This document shows, piece by piece, positions 1-10,453 of a DNA stretch of 64,000 bases. The stretch is from a virus. The first letter of the stretch is position 1, and each line of letters begins with the position of its first letter. Location of the stretch: the IMG/VR virus record IMGVR_UViG_3300005838_000623, positions 28,696 through 92,695 of that record. The stretch is one strand, 5' to 3'. Below the pieces are notes generated by a model. It was not told the origin of the DNA. It saw nothing but the letters and a program-made list of their open reading frames with translations, and made no database searches. The translations under genes and the position numbers were made by a program.

Positions 1-1678
1 TACCTTTTTCTTTTAATTTACCATTTACTGTAACAATTAAATTCTTCGCATTAGTTTCTGCTCTTGGAACAGTTGTTACCTTAAACACTTTGTACTCGGA
101 ACCCACGACAATAGTTTGTTGTATTAATTGCCTACTTTCAAATGGAGCTTTTATCCAATTAGAAAGTGTGGAATAAGTGGTTACGGCCGTATTCTTATGT
201 AAAAATCCTGTAGCAAGTCTTACAGATGTTGTAGTGCCTGCTATGGCATCAGATGTATATGAAAAACTATCTCTAACTAAATTATCATTAAAAATAATGT
301 CACCAATGTTGGTGAAGTTTTTATATGTTAGGGCAAACCCTAATTCTGTGTCAGCAATACCGGCACTGTTTACCGCATAACTAAAAATATTTGATCCAGC
401 AAACGTGCTACTTGCGTATGTTGAAAAACTATTTCCGTTTTTATCAAATACGTCAAATAATGGTGCTTGGTTCAATCCAGTTTTTACTTGTCCTTTATTC
501 CATTTGCTATTTTTATAATACCATTGTGTGCCTTTGTTAACAACACCTTGATTAACAATAATAGTATTATCAGTAACAGGGTCTGCTACTATAGTGTTTT
601 TTTCTAAATGTATTACCTCGTTGCCACCAATGGTTACCATTTGTACGTCATATATATGACCATTAACTAATGGGTCAGTGTCGGAGGTGAAGATAACTTG
701 TTGCCCAGCGGCTAATACAACACCGTCAATGTAACCACCAGGTTTGCCTTCTAATTCTGTAAAGGCATCAGTAAAAGTTGCATCAACTAAATCAACAGTT
801 GTTAATAATTTTGTGCCATAATCATATAGTTTAAGATCATTATCGAATTCTATAATAGGGCGTTTTGCTCTTACTGCTGAATCATGTACAGCAATACTTT
901 TATTATAAGTTGCTGTTATTTCAATAATTTCTTCATGGAACCAACGGTTGTTATTACTCCATTGGTTTCCATCTATAGCACCACGTTTAATGGTTAGATA
1001 ATCTTTACTTAATGTAAATACGGCTGATTCTGGTGTATATAATTCACTTAACGGAATTAATCTAATACTGGTGCCTACGTCCGCAACAATATAGTCAATG
1101 TTTGCTTGTGTTGACGGCGTAACTGTGCCAGTAAATCGTACTTTAAGACCTGTTGAAAATTTTAATGTTTTAAGTCCATCTAAAGATATATATGTATAAG
1201 TTTTCTTCCCTACAATATCACTAATAGTAATCGGATCTGTAATGTCACATCTATCTGGACCTGATTGTAACCAATAGTATTTTGTGTAGTTAATAGTTTT
1301 ATCATAGTCAATTGGTGGTGACCACACTGTATATTCATTGCTGAATAATTTGTTATGATTATAATTATCACCACCTTCGGCTGCAATAGAGTTAACAATA
1401 TCAACATATGTTGAGGCAAAATCATATTTTGTTTCAGATAATTCTTTTTTAATAGTAACTGCTGGTTCAAGTTGATAATTTAATCTATCGCTGTCTATTT
1501 CCACAACATAACTATCTGTAGTTTTAAAGTTATCTACATCCCGTCTCCCAACAAACCCATTAATTACATCAACTGTTCCTGGTGATACTAATTGGTCTAA
1601 TGTAGCATTTAAGAATTTTTTATTAACATCAGTTTGGAACTGTTGTGGTAATAAATTTACAGTTTTACGTATGGCCAT
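1..1678 (-). CDS. Large virion structural protein downstream of gp6 (partial, C-terminus off window)
   Basis: Open frame from an ATG at 1678 down to the window edge, 559 codons with no stop. The N-terminus (starting MAIRKTVNLLPQQFQTDVN, then NATLDQLVSPG, and later YYWLQSGPD) resembles the very large structural protein that follows gp6 in T4-like cyanophages; that match is from memory of the family. The gene lies 8 nt downstream of gp6 on the same strand, so it is probably the last visible gene of the baseplate operon. It may take the place of the wedge/arm proteins gp7-gp10 of T4. No enzymatic motif was seen. The true length cannot be judged here. Confidence 0.75.
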   Translation of the reverse strand, partial: MAIRKTVNLLPQQFQTDVNKKFLNATLDQLVSPGTVDVINGFVGRRDVDNFKTTDSYVVEIDSDRLNYQLEPAVTIKKELSETKYDFASTYVDIVNSIAAEGGDNYNHNKLFSNEYTVWSPPIDYDKTINYTKYYWLQSGPDRCDITDPITISDIVGKKTYTYISLDGLKTLKFSTGLKVRFTGTVTPSTQANIDYIVADVGTSIRLIPLSELYTPESAVFTLSKDYLTIKRGAIDGNQWSNNNRWFHEEIIEITATYNKSIAVHDSAVRAKRPIIEFDNDLKLYDYGTKLLTTVDLVDATFTDAFTELEGKPGGYIDGVVLAAGQQVIFTSDTDPLVNGHIYDVQMVTIGGNEVIHLEKNTIVADPVTDNTIIVNQGVVNKGTQWYYKNSKWNKGQVKTGLNQAPLFDVFDKNGNSFSTYASSTFAGSNIFSYAVNSAGIADTELGFALTYKNFTNIGDIIFNDNLVRDSFSYTSDAIAGTTTSVRLATGFLHKNTAVTTYSTLSNWIKAPFESRQLIQQTIVVGSEYKVFKVTTVPRAETNAKNLIVTVNGKLKEKG

Positions 1679-1686
1679 AATATTTC

Positions 1687-4600
1687 CTAACTAGTAACAA
1701 TTGTGCCGCTTGCTCTAATCTTAGAAGCAGTTACAGCATCTATAATTTCTATATCTTCTACTTTAGCATCACTAATAAAAATTTCATTACTGTTGCTTTG
1801 TATTTCAAATAAACTACCAAAATTTTGGTTAGTGCCTTTAGGCACAATTAAAATAGTAGCAATATATGGAGTTAATTGATTATGGATATATGCTGATAAT
1901 TCTGTAAAATAAAAAGTATCGCCAAAGTCCCAATTATTAATATTAAAATAGTCATTAATTGCTTTAATTGTTTGTGTTTTAATCTCAGTATCTGTTATAG
2001 TAGTAGCAGAATTTTTTACAATTTTAAATGATGCTTGCAATGTTGCATCTGACTTACTACCAAATAATGATTTATATTTTACTGGATGAAAAATAATTTC
2101 ATCACTTAACATTTTATAATCTAATAAATTATTAAACTGTGTACTTAATTCACTAGTAGTACTTGTGACAGGTGATATTATAACACCTGTATTGTCTTGA
2201 ATGTATGTTGTATAGGCATTACTATATGCTCTTGTTAATACGTACATGTCAATAATATTACTTAGGCCTGGGTTAATCCGCCTATCTGATGGTGAATTAT
2301 GTTTGTAATTAAATTTAAGTGTTTTACGTCCAGTATATTCTTTATAATCTGTACTGACTAAAAACGTGCTATCAGTTTTATTAAACACTCTAAATGCTTT
2401 ATCTGTAGTTAAGTAAATTACTTCCTTATCAGTAAACAATGTTGTAGAGGCCGCGGCTAATGCTGTTGCTGTGGCATATGTTACGTTAACTGTTTTGGCT
2501 GTTAACTGAAATTGATCTGCTCCACTTGAAGTTGTAAATTTTTCAAGAAATACTAATTTATTATTTGGATTTACTGATGGGGCGACAACTAGTGTAAACT
2601 GATCTGGGTTGTCAGGGATGCCATCAGCATCACTATCCAAAAATGTTACTAGTACTCTGCGTGAATTGGTTGCGCCTGAAAATTCTGTATCCAATCCGTA
2701 AATTTGCCAAATGTGATCTCTATCCATTGCTGTAGAGGAATCAGGCCGGGCATTAATACCAAGTATATTAACTTGATCTGTGATTGTTTTTGCTGTGCGT
2801 GAATTATAAATTTTAACGGAATCATCAAAGTAAAAACGTGTTTCCATGTCGCTTTCAATACTATACTTTAATCCTCTATATGTTGTTGTATACGTTGTTC
2901 CGTTGCTTTTAAGTTTAATTAACCAGCTTGAATCTTTTCGTAATCCAGTTGTATCACCAGCATACGCAAATGAGAAATCAGAAGTTATATCCATATCCGC
3001 CGCCAGTATAAGTATCCACGCTCTTGTTGTAGCATCAAAACGTAAACCAAATTCTTCATGATTAAAGATTTTAGTTAGCATTGCTGTTTCCATAGAGGAT
3101 GGCAAATCTGTTACAAACTGCGGAATAATTTCAGCAACTTCAGCACCGTCACCAATTAGTTCACTAATTGTTACAGGGCCCAGTCCTGTTGCTAAATTGC
3201 CTGCGCCACTGTTGTGTCCATCACCGGTTATACTTTTAATCATTGCCCAAATATTAGCAAACGTGCCCGGATCACCAACACTACCAGTATGTAAACTACC
3301 GTCTGATTTAAAATACTTGCCACTTGGTGCGTTAAATTTTACTAGGGCATTTGCGGTCAAATACTTTCTGTTATCTGACGATGGCGCAGCTGCTCCTATA
3401 GGAACTGATGCTCCTAAACTATTTTTAAAATATCCCGTGCTTGAATTAGTACTTGTGGTACTTTGTTCCCATGTTGTTACACTAGTTGTAATTCTGTCAT
3501 ATTTGTCAAAGTAATAATGTTTACTAGCAACGTTACGTAATACTGGTTCTATTTTGTCACGAATTACTCGTAATATATCCATCTCATTGGCAAATTCAAA
3601 GTCAAATACATTAGAGAAAAATTCCCTAAACAATATACCGTCTGTACCAAATACATTGGTTGAAGAATATTTTGCTGTTGGGTCTACTACATCCAAGTAC
3701 CGAGAAATACCACTTGATGTTCTGTTTGTTGCTTTTGCTTTAATAATATCATTAGTTGTAGTAATTGGAAAAATATTATAATCTTCTCCAGTTACCATGC
3801 GATTTTGAGTGTAGTAACTTTGCGGTGCTTTTATTCTAATATCATCTAGTGTTTCTCGTTGTGCAGAATTACTTATTAGTGTTTCTAAACTTAAAGTCAT
3901 TGTTAAGGAATGTCTAATATTGTTTCTATTAATATATGCAATAATAAGTGTGACATTTTGTAAATCGTCTGTTTTAATAGTATAATTTAAGCCATTTCCT
4001 TTTCTAAAATATCCTCTATAATTCCCTCGTGGAATATCAGAAAAGATACCATCCCCAAATACATAAGAGATTTGATCATTTTCACGTGAGTTAACACTGT
4101 ATAAAGTGCGGGTATCTCTTGCTAAACTATTATAGATAATATTATTACCACTAGATGCCGGAACTTGTGTCCACAATACAGATAGATCATTATTGTCATC
4201 TAATTCATATAACCAAGTATCGTCATTAGTAATATTACTTGTATTAACTAATACTTGCCTGTTAGGTAATGCATCATCTATAGTAAAATCAGCACTTTGT
4301 AATGATCCTTCTTTAAAATATACAAAAAATCCGGTATTACTACTACCGTTGCCCTTTCCGTCGTTTTTATAAAGCATACTAAAAGGAGACACATTACTCG
4401 GCGCATCTTCATAAACATATGGTTTGCCTTTAAATGTGGCATTCACCACCTCAAAGTTCATTGTAATACTATCAACTGATGAGTCAAATGGATATATTGG
4501 GAGTGTGCCTGCTGGTATATTAAGTTGGTATTGTTCAGTTTTAATGTCATTAATAGTGCTTGACATATTCGGTGTGCCAATTTTTTGTGTTGATACCATC

Positions 4601-5088
4601 GCCGCATTTAGTAACAAATTAAATTGCTCTGTATAGTCAATATTATTAATATCATTCCAGGAGATCACTTTATTTGCTAAATTTTCACCATTGGAATCGT
4701 ATACATCTTCTGATGTAGTAATACTTTGTAGTTTTAAATATCCCGATGAATTTGTAGTACGTTTTGCATTGTAACTTACTAGCCTAGCTAATCGTAAAAT
4801 ACTTTCTCTACGTTCAGCAGTTGATAAAAAGTTTTCTCTAGAATTTAAATCTACTCGGTAACTAATATTTTGTCCCATGTATGCAATAAGGTCAATCAAT
4901 GCTACAAATTCTGAACTCTCAATAAAATCATTAAAATCTTCAGGATAATATTGTTTTAGATAATCAATCATTGATTTACGCAATGTCTCAAAATCATAAC
5001 TCTCAAAGTCAGCATTGATAAAAGATTGATATAATACCTTCCAATCTTCTGCTTTGTATATTGTATTTTGTCTTGTTGTTAATGCCAT
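1687..5088 (-). CDS. 6: Baseplate wedge protein gp6
   Basis: 1133-residue homologue of T4 gp6, the baseplate-J-like wedge subunit that forms the ring around the hub. The N-terminal ~120 residues are typical: an acidic start, FVALIDLIAYMGQNISYRVDL, and then a segment on ESILRLARLVSYNAKR. The C-terminal part (DYFNINNWDFGDTFYFTELSAYI) matches the other conserved gp6 end. It is clearly longer than T4 gp6 (about 660 residues), so the middle probably holds inserted domains. Its start codon shares a base with the gp25 stop, showing translational coupling. gp25 and gp6 are usual neighbours in this phage group. Confidence 0.9.
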   Translation of the reverse strand: MALTTRQNTIYKAEDWKVLYQSFINADFESYDFETLRKSMIDYLKQYYPEDFNDFIESSEFVALIDLIAYMGQNISYRVDLNSRENFLSTAERRESILRLARLVSYNAKRTTNSSGYLKLQSITTSEDVYDSNGENLANKVISWNDINNIDYTEQFNLLLNAAMVSTQKIGTPNMSSTINDIKTEQYQLNIPAGTLPIYPFDSSVDSITMNFEVVNATFKGKPYVYEDAPSNVSPFSMLYKNDGKGNGSSNTGFFVYFKEGSLQSADFTIDDALPNRQVLVNTSNITNDDTWLYELDDNNDLSVLWTQVPASSGNNIIYNSLARDTRTLYSVNSRENDQISYVFGDGIFSDIPRGNYRGYFRKGNGLNYTIKTDDLQNVTLIIAYINRNNIRHSLTMTLSLETLISNSAQRETLDDIRIKAPQSYYTQNRMVTGEDYNIFPITTTNDIIKAKATNRTSSGISRYLDVVDPTAKYSSTNVFGTDGILFREFFSNVFDFEFANEMDILRVIRDKIEPVLRNVASKHYYFDKYDRITTSVTTWEQSTTSTNSSTGYFKNSLGASVPIGAAAPSSDNRKYLTANALVKFNAPSGKYFKSDGSLHTGSVGDPGTFANIWAMIKSITGDGHNSGAGNLATGLGPVTISELIGDGAEVAEIIPQFVTDLPSSMETAMLTKIFNHEEFGLRFDATTRAWILILAADMDITSDFSFAYAGDTTGLRKDSSWLIKLKSNGTTYTTTYRGLKYSIESDMETRFYFDDSVKIYNSRTAKTITDQVNILGINARPDSSTAMDRDHIWQIYGLDTEFSGATNSRRVLVTFLDSDADGIPDNPDQFTLVVAPSVNPNNKLVFLEKFTTSSGADQFQLTAKTVNVTYATATALAAASTTLFTDKEVIYLTTDKAFRVFNKTDSTFLVSTDYKEYTGRKTLKFNYKHNSPSDRRINPGLSNIIDMYVLTRAYSNAYTTYIQDNTGVIISPVTSTTSELSTQFNNLLDYKMLSDEIIFHPVKYKSLFGSKSDATLQASFKIVKNSATTITDTEIKTQTIKAINDYFNINNWDFGDTFYFTELSAYIHNQLTPYIATILIVPKGTNQNFGSLFEIQSNSNEIFISDAKVEDIEIIDAVTASKIRASGTIVTS

Positions 5089-5477
5089 TATGCTGTGCTC
5101 AGTGTTGCTTGTGTATTAGAAGTATTAAAGTCAAATAATAAATTTTGTACTATTTGATCAGGTATATATTTTAATTCTAATTGTATCATCATACCATTTT
5201 CATATTGGTCAACCAATACACTTTCCGCTTCTATTCTTGGATCATATGATATAATTTCTTTTATATCATCTTCTATATTTTGTGCTTGTATGTCGGTTAA
5301 TGGTTCATATAATGAATCCCAGATTATTGATCCAAATGTTGGATTAAATAATTTTTCTCCCTTGCGAATGTTAAAATGATTTAGTAAATCTTGTTTTGCA
5401 AGTTCAAATCCACTTAAAGTAAATGAATTAGAGAAATTTTTATTGTGAGTTGAAAACCCTTTATATCTTATCGCCAT
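5088..5477 (-). CDS. 25: Baseplate wedge protein gp25 (lysozyme-like fold family)
   Basis: 129-residue homologue of T4 gp25, the conserved wedge protein of contractile injection systems. The characteristic block is visible: NHFNIRKGEKLFNPTFGS followed by IWDSLYEPLTDIQAQNI, with the family's E and R/K residues in the GEKLF-type motif. Length is normal for gp25 (about 130 residues). It overlaps gp6 by one base and follows gp5 after a 43-nt gap. In that gap, on the minus strand, a CTAAATATTAATT stretch ends at the start codon; this resembles the late-promoter-like boxes seen elsewhere in the window. Confidence 0.92.
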   Translation of the reverse strand: MAIRYKGFSTHNKNFSNSFTLSGFELAKQDLLNHFNIRKGEKLFNPTFGSIIWDSLYEPLTDIQAQNIEDDIKEIISYDPRIEAESVLVDQYENGMMIQLELKYIPDQIVQNLLFDFNTSNTQATLSTA

Positions 5478-5520
5478 AATTAATATTTAGTTATTTTAAT
5501 AATATGCTACTATATAGAAA

Positions 5521-7077
5521 CTATGTATATGTAGCAGCTGTGGGTTTTTCTGTAATATGTGGAGTAGTGCCAGCTTCGGGTGCCGTTGCTGTTTGGTGGC
5601 CACGTTCATCTGGTTCATGCATTGGAACACGTTGCATTGCTGATGTATACTCGTAAGTGCCATCTACCTTAAATGTTTTAGAAGTACTTTCTAAAGTAAC
5701 CCACGGAGTTGCGTATAATGGTATATGAGATGCTTCTTCAGCAGGATTTCCTGCTTCTGTATTAAGTTTAATTGGATGTTCCTTCCCACCACCACTCTTA
5801 AGAAATATACATGCTAATGATGTAACACTAATTGCCTCTTTACTAGTAACATTAAACCAATCTGTTGTTTTAATATTATATGTACCAGTAGTAGTTTGTT
5901 TCATATTGCCATTAATAAAGAAATGAGCATGTCCCTTACCACTTACTGAACTTGGATTTGTTTCAACTCTTAAATTGTGTCCAGCAAGCATAACCAAATC
6001 CTCACCAGATTGTATATGAACATTTTTATCTGCAAGTAAATTCATATTGCCTTCAGTATGCACACTAACATCTTGCTTACTAAAAATATCAATTTGTCCT
6101 GCGTTTGTCATCTCAACCCAGGCACTACCTGTAGCATTGCCTATATAGATAATACCATCTGTATCATTTAATAATATTTGATGACCAGTTCCAGTGCGTA
6201 AACGTATAAGTTGACTTTCACCACTATTGTCACCATCATCCATAATAAAAGTGTGCCCGGTTTTACGTGACGATGGCCATTTATATCCACTATCGTCAAC
6301 TTTACTAACCAACCCTTGGGTTTGTTCTGGGCCGCCGGTATTTAATGGGCCTGGTGTGGAGATTCCAAATACGTTTGAAGGAGATTCTCGTTGAGCACCG
6401 GATGTTGACAGTCCTCTTGCATAATCACCTTGTAACCCTTGTTCTAATAGAGTGTCAATTAATGGGTGTACTGGACGTGGTATGTTGCCCCATGCTTGTG
6501 ATGTCTTATGTCCAATTTTATTATACTCTGCTACTGGTACTTGTGCAGCTTTATCAGCAGATACTGCGCCTTTGCCAGCTGCTGAAAATAATTTTGCTTC
6601 AGTTGTTCTATCAGTTTTATGAAAAGTAGGACTTACAGGAATACCTGGAACCATATGTAACATGAAAGCATCTGGTATATAAGATATAATATATCCTTTC
6701 TCTCTATCTCCCTCGACAAATATTACTAATACTTGGCTGTCAACATCAGGAGTTGGGAACCACATACCATATGATTTGGTAGTATTGTCATAACTCTCTG
6801 GTGTTGCTCCTTGAGCATTTGTTCTGCCATAATATGGCAATGCTAGATTGCATAATACTATATTTTCTATCAATTCATGTTTTTTTGCAGGATTAATTTC
6901 ACTAGATAAACGTTGGCCAACTAAAGCAGGTATATATACAGCAATTCGACCCATGCCGGTATCATCGCCATATCCTTTAACAATTCCTATATATGGACCA
7001 GCATTGGGATTAACTGATTTATTATGTTCGCCGGCCGGCTGGCGCGCCGGAAGGCCTGGACCTGTTGATGTTGCCAT
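5521..7077 (-). CDS. 5: Baseplate hub / central spike protein gp5-like (OB fold plus beta-helix)
   Basis: 518-residue spike protein. Residues about 25-135 look like the gp5/VgrG OB-fold domain (GPYIGIVKGYGDDTGMGRIAVYIP, then WFPTPDVDSQVLVIFVEGD). Residues about 310-385 are a regular run of short beta repeats (IDIFSKQDVSVHTEGNMNL...ADKNVHIQSGEDLVM) expected for the trimeric beta-helix needle. The middle shows no recognisable T4-type lysozyme domain, so this appears to be a gp5 without the muralytic insert, as is usual in marine T4-like phages. The first 20 codons are unusually GC-rich and hold an AscI-type 8-mer. The gene sits between the large hub candidate and gp25. Confidence 0.85.
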   Translation of the reverse strand: MATSTGPGLPARQPAGEHNKSVNPNAGPYIGIVKGYGDDTGMGRIAVYIPALVGQRLSSEINPAKKHELIENIVLCNLALPYYGRTNAQGATPESYDNTTKSYGMWFPTPDVDSQVLVIFVEGDREKGYIISYIPDAFMLHMVPGIPVSPTFHKTDRTTEAKLFSAAGKGAVSADKAAQVPVAEYNKIGHKTSQAWGNIPRPVHPLIDTLLEQGLQGDYARGLSTSGAQRESPSNVFGISTPGPLNTGGPEQTQGLVSKVDDSGYKWPSSRKTGHTFIMDDGDNSGESQLIRLRTGTGHQILLNDTDGIIYIGNATGSAWVEMTNAGQIDIFSKQDVSVHTEGNMNLLADKNVHIQSGEDLVMLAGHNLRVETNPSSVSGKGHAHFFINGNMKQTTTGTYNIKTTDWFNVTSKEAISVTSLACIFLKSGGGKEHPIKLNTEAGNPAEEASHIPLYATPWVTLESTSKTFKVDGTYEYTSAMQRVPMHEPDERGHQTATAPEAGTTPHITEKPTAATYT

Positions 7078-7086
7078 ATTATTTGC

Positions 7087-10000
7087 CTATCTGTCGATAT
7101 CTGTAAAGTATCCGATTTGTTTCCAAGTGCGGGTAATATTACCATATTTACCATGCGTGTTTTGATTTTCTTTACTTGCTGAATTGCCGATATCAAATGC
7201 CGCTTTGCGATCAGCCGCCGCCTGGGATGAAATAATTTCTAATCTTTTTTGTTGCATTAATGAATCATTGGCTCGTACTAATCCTTGATCAACGGCATTA
7301 TAATTACTAGTGTTGGGATGTATTTCGGACCCAACCAATCCCAGTCCTTTCTTGCTAGATAATAAAATACGGCCAGCACCGTCTTGTATTACAACACCAC
7401 TCGTAGTTACATTTGTTGCGACTGTTCTACCTTCCGCCGCCCTCCAAGCTGCTCCTTGTTGTGCTAATCTTTCTTGGCGAGAGGCAGCTACTGGTGATTT
7501 TTCATTTAAAACTGGAGTCATTGTATCACTCATTCTAATACTAAAATTATCATGTGGATTAGCTCTGCCAGCAAATGTAGTAGTATCCACAGAGGTAGTA
7601 GCAATATTTTCTATACCAGCTCTCCTTGCTTCGGCTGCTCTAAACGCCACAGCATTTTTTGGATTATTATTTTGTATTGCATTTGTATTTGCATCCATAA
7701 AAGTATCCTGTGCTCGAGATTCAACTGAGCCTCTACCACCTGAAAATGCATCAAAATTATCTACACCATCTACCGAACTGTTGTTTGCTTGCTCGTTTAC
7801 TAAGGCATTTTTCTGATCAGGCAGGCTTGAAAAATCGTCAACAGGAGGCGTACCAAAAGCTGGTGCATTACCACTTGTTTCAATATCCATGCCTGACTTA
7901 ATTCTGTTGTTTAACCAAGAAAAATCGTCTACTTCGGCATTGGACTTTAGGTCGTTTGGATCTTTATAACTTAATGGATTTGTTGCTTCACGAAATTGAT
8001 TATATTCTCGCGTCATATCCAAAGATTGCAAAAACTCACCATTATTAAAAGTATTCTTAACGGTCCAAACCCTGTAATAGCCACCTAATGTACTATTTTT
8101 AAATCTCTTATCACCTATATTAAAATCTGTTATGCCTGTTGCTTCATTTATATCTTCAGGTGTTCTATATACAAGGTATACATGACAGTCTGCTTGGTCA
8201 CATAATACTGCACCACTAGCAGGATCTACGGCCAGTTTTTTATTATTAGTGCAAACTTTATTCTTTGTTGTCATAGCAAGTATACCATCTTGCTGTAAAT
8301 AAGCTGGATCGCCTATAATGTTTAATGTGGCACTCATCATATCAGAACCAACTTGCCTGTATAAGTTTTCCATTAAAGTGCCAGCAGCTTGTTGTACTCC
8401 TGTTGCGTTATTTGACTTTTTAAATTTGGCCTTCGCATCAGGATTTTGACCACCACCACTTGTCATATCATAACCTGCTTCTTGAGTTCCAGCTGGTGGC
8501 ACGATTGCAACAGATGTTGAGTCACTATCTCCGCTTTTATCGCTTGTACCCAGTCCCATCATTGCCATAAGGAATGAATTTTCAAATTTAATTTGTAAAT
8601 CAAGAATATCAAGATTTTGTCCCATATATTGATATTGATAGTTACGTGCAACTGGTGGCATATCACCATCACCAGGTTTTGCCGTAGCATCAGTAGCCAC
8701 TGGGTCAGTTATTAAAAAAGGATCTATTTGTATAATAGTTGTAGAGGAATATGCGTTTCGTATATTATCATATTCATTTAATTTTTTAGCATATGTTATT
8801 TTCCACCACTTTAATCCTGCGCTTGGATTTTTTAATACTCCCTTTTTACGTAAATCTTTAACAGCAGATGCTTCCATTGCAGCTATTGGATCATTTAATT
8901 GATCAGTAATGTAAGTACTGTCACGTAATAATTGCTCAAGTAATGACAAATATGATTGTCCGTTGTCGGCAATCACCCATCTTTCTTCACCATCAGTGCC
9001 AGTTCCAGTAAATCGGACATTTGTTTTGTGTTTATAAACTTTATCTGCTTCTTTTATCTTTACGCTTGCATGAGGCCCTGGTCGGCGCGTTGCACCTGTG
9101 TGTATCATTGTTTGCTTGGCTACTTGTGGGGGTATAAATCCCTTTGCAATTTCAGGTGCGATAGAAAATTCTATTCTATCAGCAAATTCTTGTTTTGCCG
9201 GGGCGATCACTTTCGGTTCACCAGTCCCAGAAGTTCCTCTTCCCGCAAAACTCCCTGTTGCGGCTTTTGAATTATCTAGGGTTAGTGCGTCCTGTTCTTT
9301 GCTAAATGATTCTTTAATTTGGGTACAAAATTCCTCTATATTTTTTCCTGTTAATGTTTTCATATGCATTGCATTTGTTATGGGATTTTTCTTAACTACT
9401 GCCGATGCTAAAAAATCTAATGCATAATTAGTACCACTCGCTGTTAAGTCAAAAGTCATACCAACTAATCTAACTGGAAGCCATCTTGTTGCTGGTTTAA
9501 TTTTTGTGGGGTTGCCTGCCTCATCATATCCAGTAAACTCAATTTGAATTAATAAAGGTTTCTCTGTCCAATTTGGACCGTCTTCAGTTAATACTGATTC
9601 CATTCGTTCTAATAACGTAGTACCAAGTGGTTCAACCACTTCCATAGAACATTCAAATACGTTAGTAGCTCTAGTATTACCACTCATACCCATCATTGCT
9701 GTAGTTTGAAATGCCGCAATATAAAAATCTACATTAAATGCATTGTGCCGTCTTTCTGTTTGCACACCGCCACTAGCAAATAATACTTTAGTATTATTTG
9801 GCACCCAACCGTGCATCATTTGCCATGAACCGTTTTCCACCATTATATTATATTCTCGATTCGAATTAAATGACAGCACTGATATGTTATAAGTGTAATT
9901 GGCGTAATTGTGTAAAATATTATCAGGTGCTTCTGGTCCTTTTTTATTTTTTACTATAGTTTGCACACCAGAAATACTTTCTACACTATCAGAGGCACTT

Positions 10001-10149
10001 TTAGTTGCGCTTGTTGGTCCCCCTCGTCCAGAATGAACTGGTGACGTAGAACTAGTTGTGCCCGCGGTTGTTGAAGTAGATGAACTTGGTGTTGTAGTAC
10101 TTGATGTGGCGGATGTGGTATCTTTCTCACTGATCCTTATCAGGCCCAT
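7087..10149 (-). CDS. Large baseplate/hub virion structural protein
   Basis: 1020 residues. After a Ser/Thr-rich low-complexity start (about residues 8-45), the region NYANYTYNISVLSFNSN and the later FNVDFYIAAFQTTAMMG...FECSMEVVEPLG look like a family of large structural proteins found between gp53 and gp5 in marine T4-like phages. Position suggests a hub role, perhaps the functional counterpart of gp27, but no direct gp27 similarity is visible. The C-terminal ~350 residues are rich in Asn, Ala and Gln. It is one base from gp53 and 9 nt from gp5, so it is co-transcribed with both. The assignment rests on context and remembered family resemblance. Confidence 0.65.
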   Translation of the reverse strand: MGLIRISEKDTTSATSSTTTPSSSTSTTAGTTSSTSPVHSGRGGPTSATKSASDSVESISGVQTIVKNKKGPEAPDNILHNYANYTYNISVLSFNSNREYNIMVENGSWQMMHGWVPNNTKVLFASGGVQTERRHNAFNVDFYIAAFQTTAMMGMSGNTRATNVFECSMEVVEPLGTTLLERMESVLTEDGPNWTEKPLLIQIEFTGYDEAGNPTKIKPATRWLPVRLVGMTFDLTASGTNYALDFLASAVVKKNPITNAMHMKTLTGKNIEEFCTQIKESFSKEQDALTLDNSKAATGSFAGRGTSGTGEPKVIAPAKQEFADRIEFSIAPEIAKGFIPPQVAKQTMIHTGATRRPGPHASVKIKEADKVYKHKTNVRFTGTGTDGEERWVIADNGQSYLSLLEQLLRDSTYITDQLNDPIAAMEASAVKDLRKKGVLKNPSAGLKWWKITYAKKLNEYDNIRNAYSSTTIIQIDPFLITDPVATDATAKPGDGDMPPVARNYQYQYMGQNLDILDLQIKFENSFLMAMMGLGTSDKSGDSDSTSVAIVPPAGTQEAGYDMTSGGGQNPDAKAKFKKSNNATGVQQAAGTLMENLYRQVGSDMMSATLNIIGDPAYLQQDGILAMTTKNKVCTNNKKLAVDPASGAVLCDQADCHVYLVYRTPEDINEATGITDFNIGDKRFKNSTLGGYYRVWTVKNTFNNGEFLQSLDMTREYNQFREATNPLSYKDPNDLKSNAEVDDFSWLNNRIKSGMDIETSGNAPAFGTPPVDDFSSLPDQKNALVNEQANNSSVDGVDNFDAFSGGRGSVESRAQDTFMDANTNAIQNNNPKNAVAFRAAEARRAGIENIATTSVDTTTFAGRANPHDNFSIRMSDTMTPVLNEKSPVAASRQERLAQQGAAWRAAEGRTVATNVTTSGVVIQDGAGRILLSSKKGLGLVGSEIHPNTSNYNAVDQGLVRANDSLMQQKRLEIISSQAAADRKAAFDIGNSASKENQNTHGKYGNITRTWKQIGYFTDIDR

Positions 10150-10150
10150 A

Positions 10151-10453
10151 TTAAATCTCCAAAGAATTTGTTAAGGTTGCTTGTTGTGGGAGATATATAG
10201 TTACGCCTGTTATAAAATCAAATACAGGATCTTTTAATACATCTGGATTACGCACAGCAAAAACCCACCATAAACCTGATTTACCATATAAATCATATGC
10301 TAATAAATCTGGTCTATTATTATACACAGGATCTATTTCATATATTAAGTCATCTTGCTCGGCATTAAAAGATCGCTTAGCCATTAATCCTAATTTATTG
10401 TTATTTCTAGGAGTAGTATAATATGGACTTGTTGAAGAATATTCACCAGCCAT
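10151..10453 (-). CDS. 53: Baseplate wedge protein gp53-like (LysM-like C-terminus)
   Basis: 100-residue protein. The C-terminal block IYEIDPVYNNRPDLLAYDLY, then WWVFAVRNPDVLKDPVFDF and TIYLP, is the hallmark of the T4 gp53 C-terminal region, which adopts a LysM-like fold in the baseplate wedge. The protein is shorter than T4 gp53 (about 196 residues), having only a short N-terminal arm before the conserved region. Its start overlaps the stop of the upstream tube-like gene by one base, and it is one base from the next gene, so the three are translationally coupled. Confidence 0.8.
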   Translation of the reverse strand: MAGEYSSTSPYYTTPRNNNKLGLMAKRSFNAEQDDLIYEIDPVYNNRPDLLAYDLYGKSGLWWVFAVRNPDVLKDPVFDFITGVTIYLPQQATLTNSLEI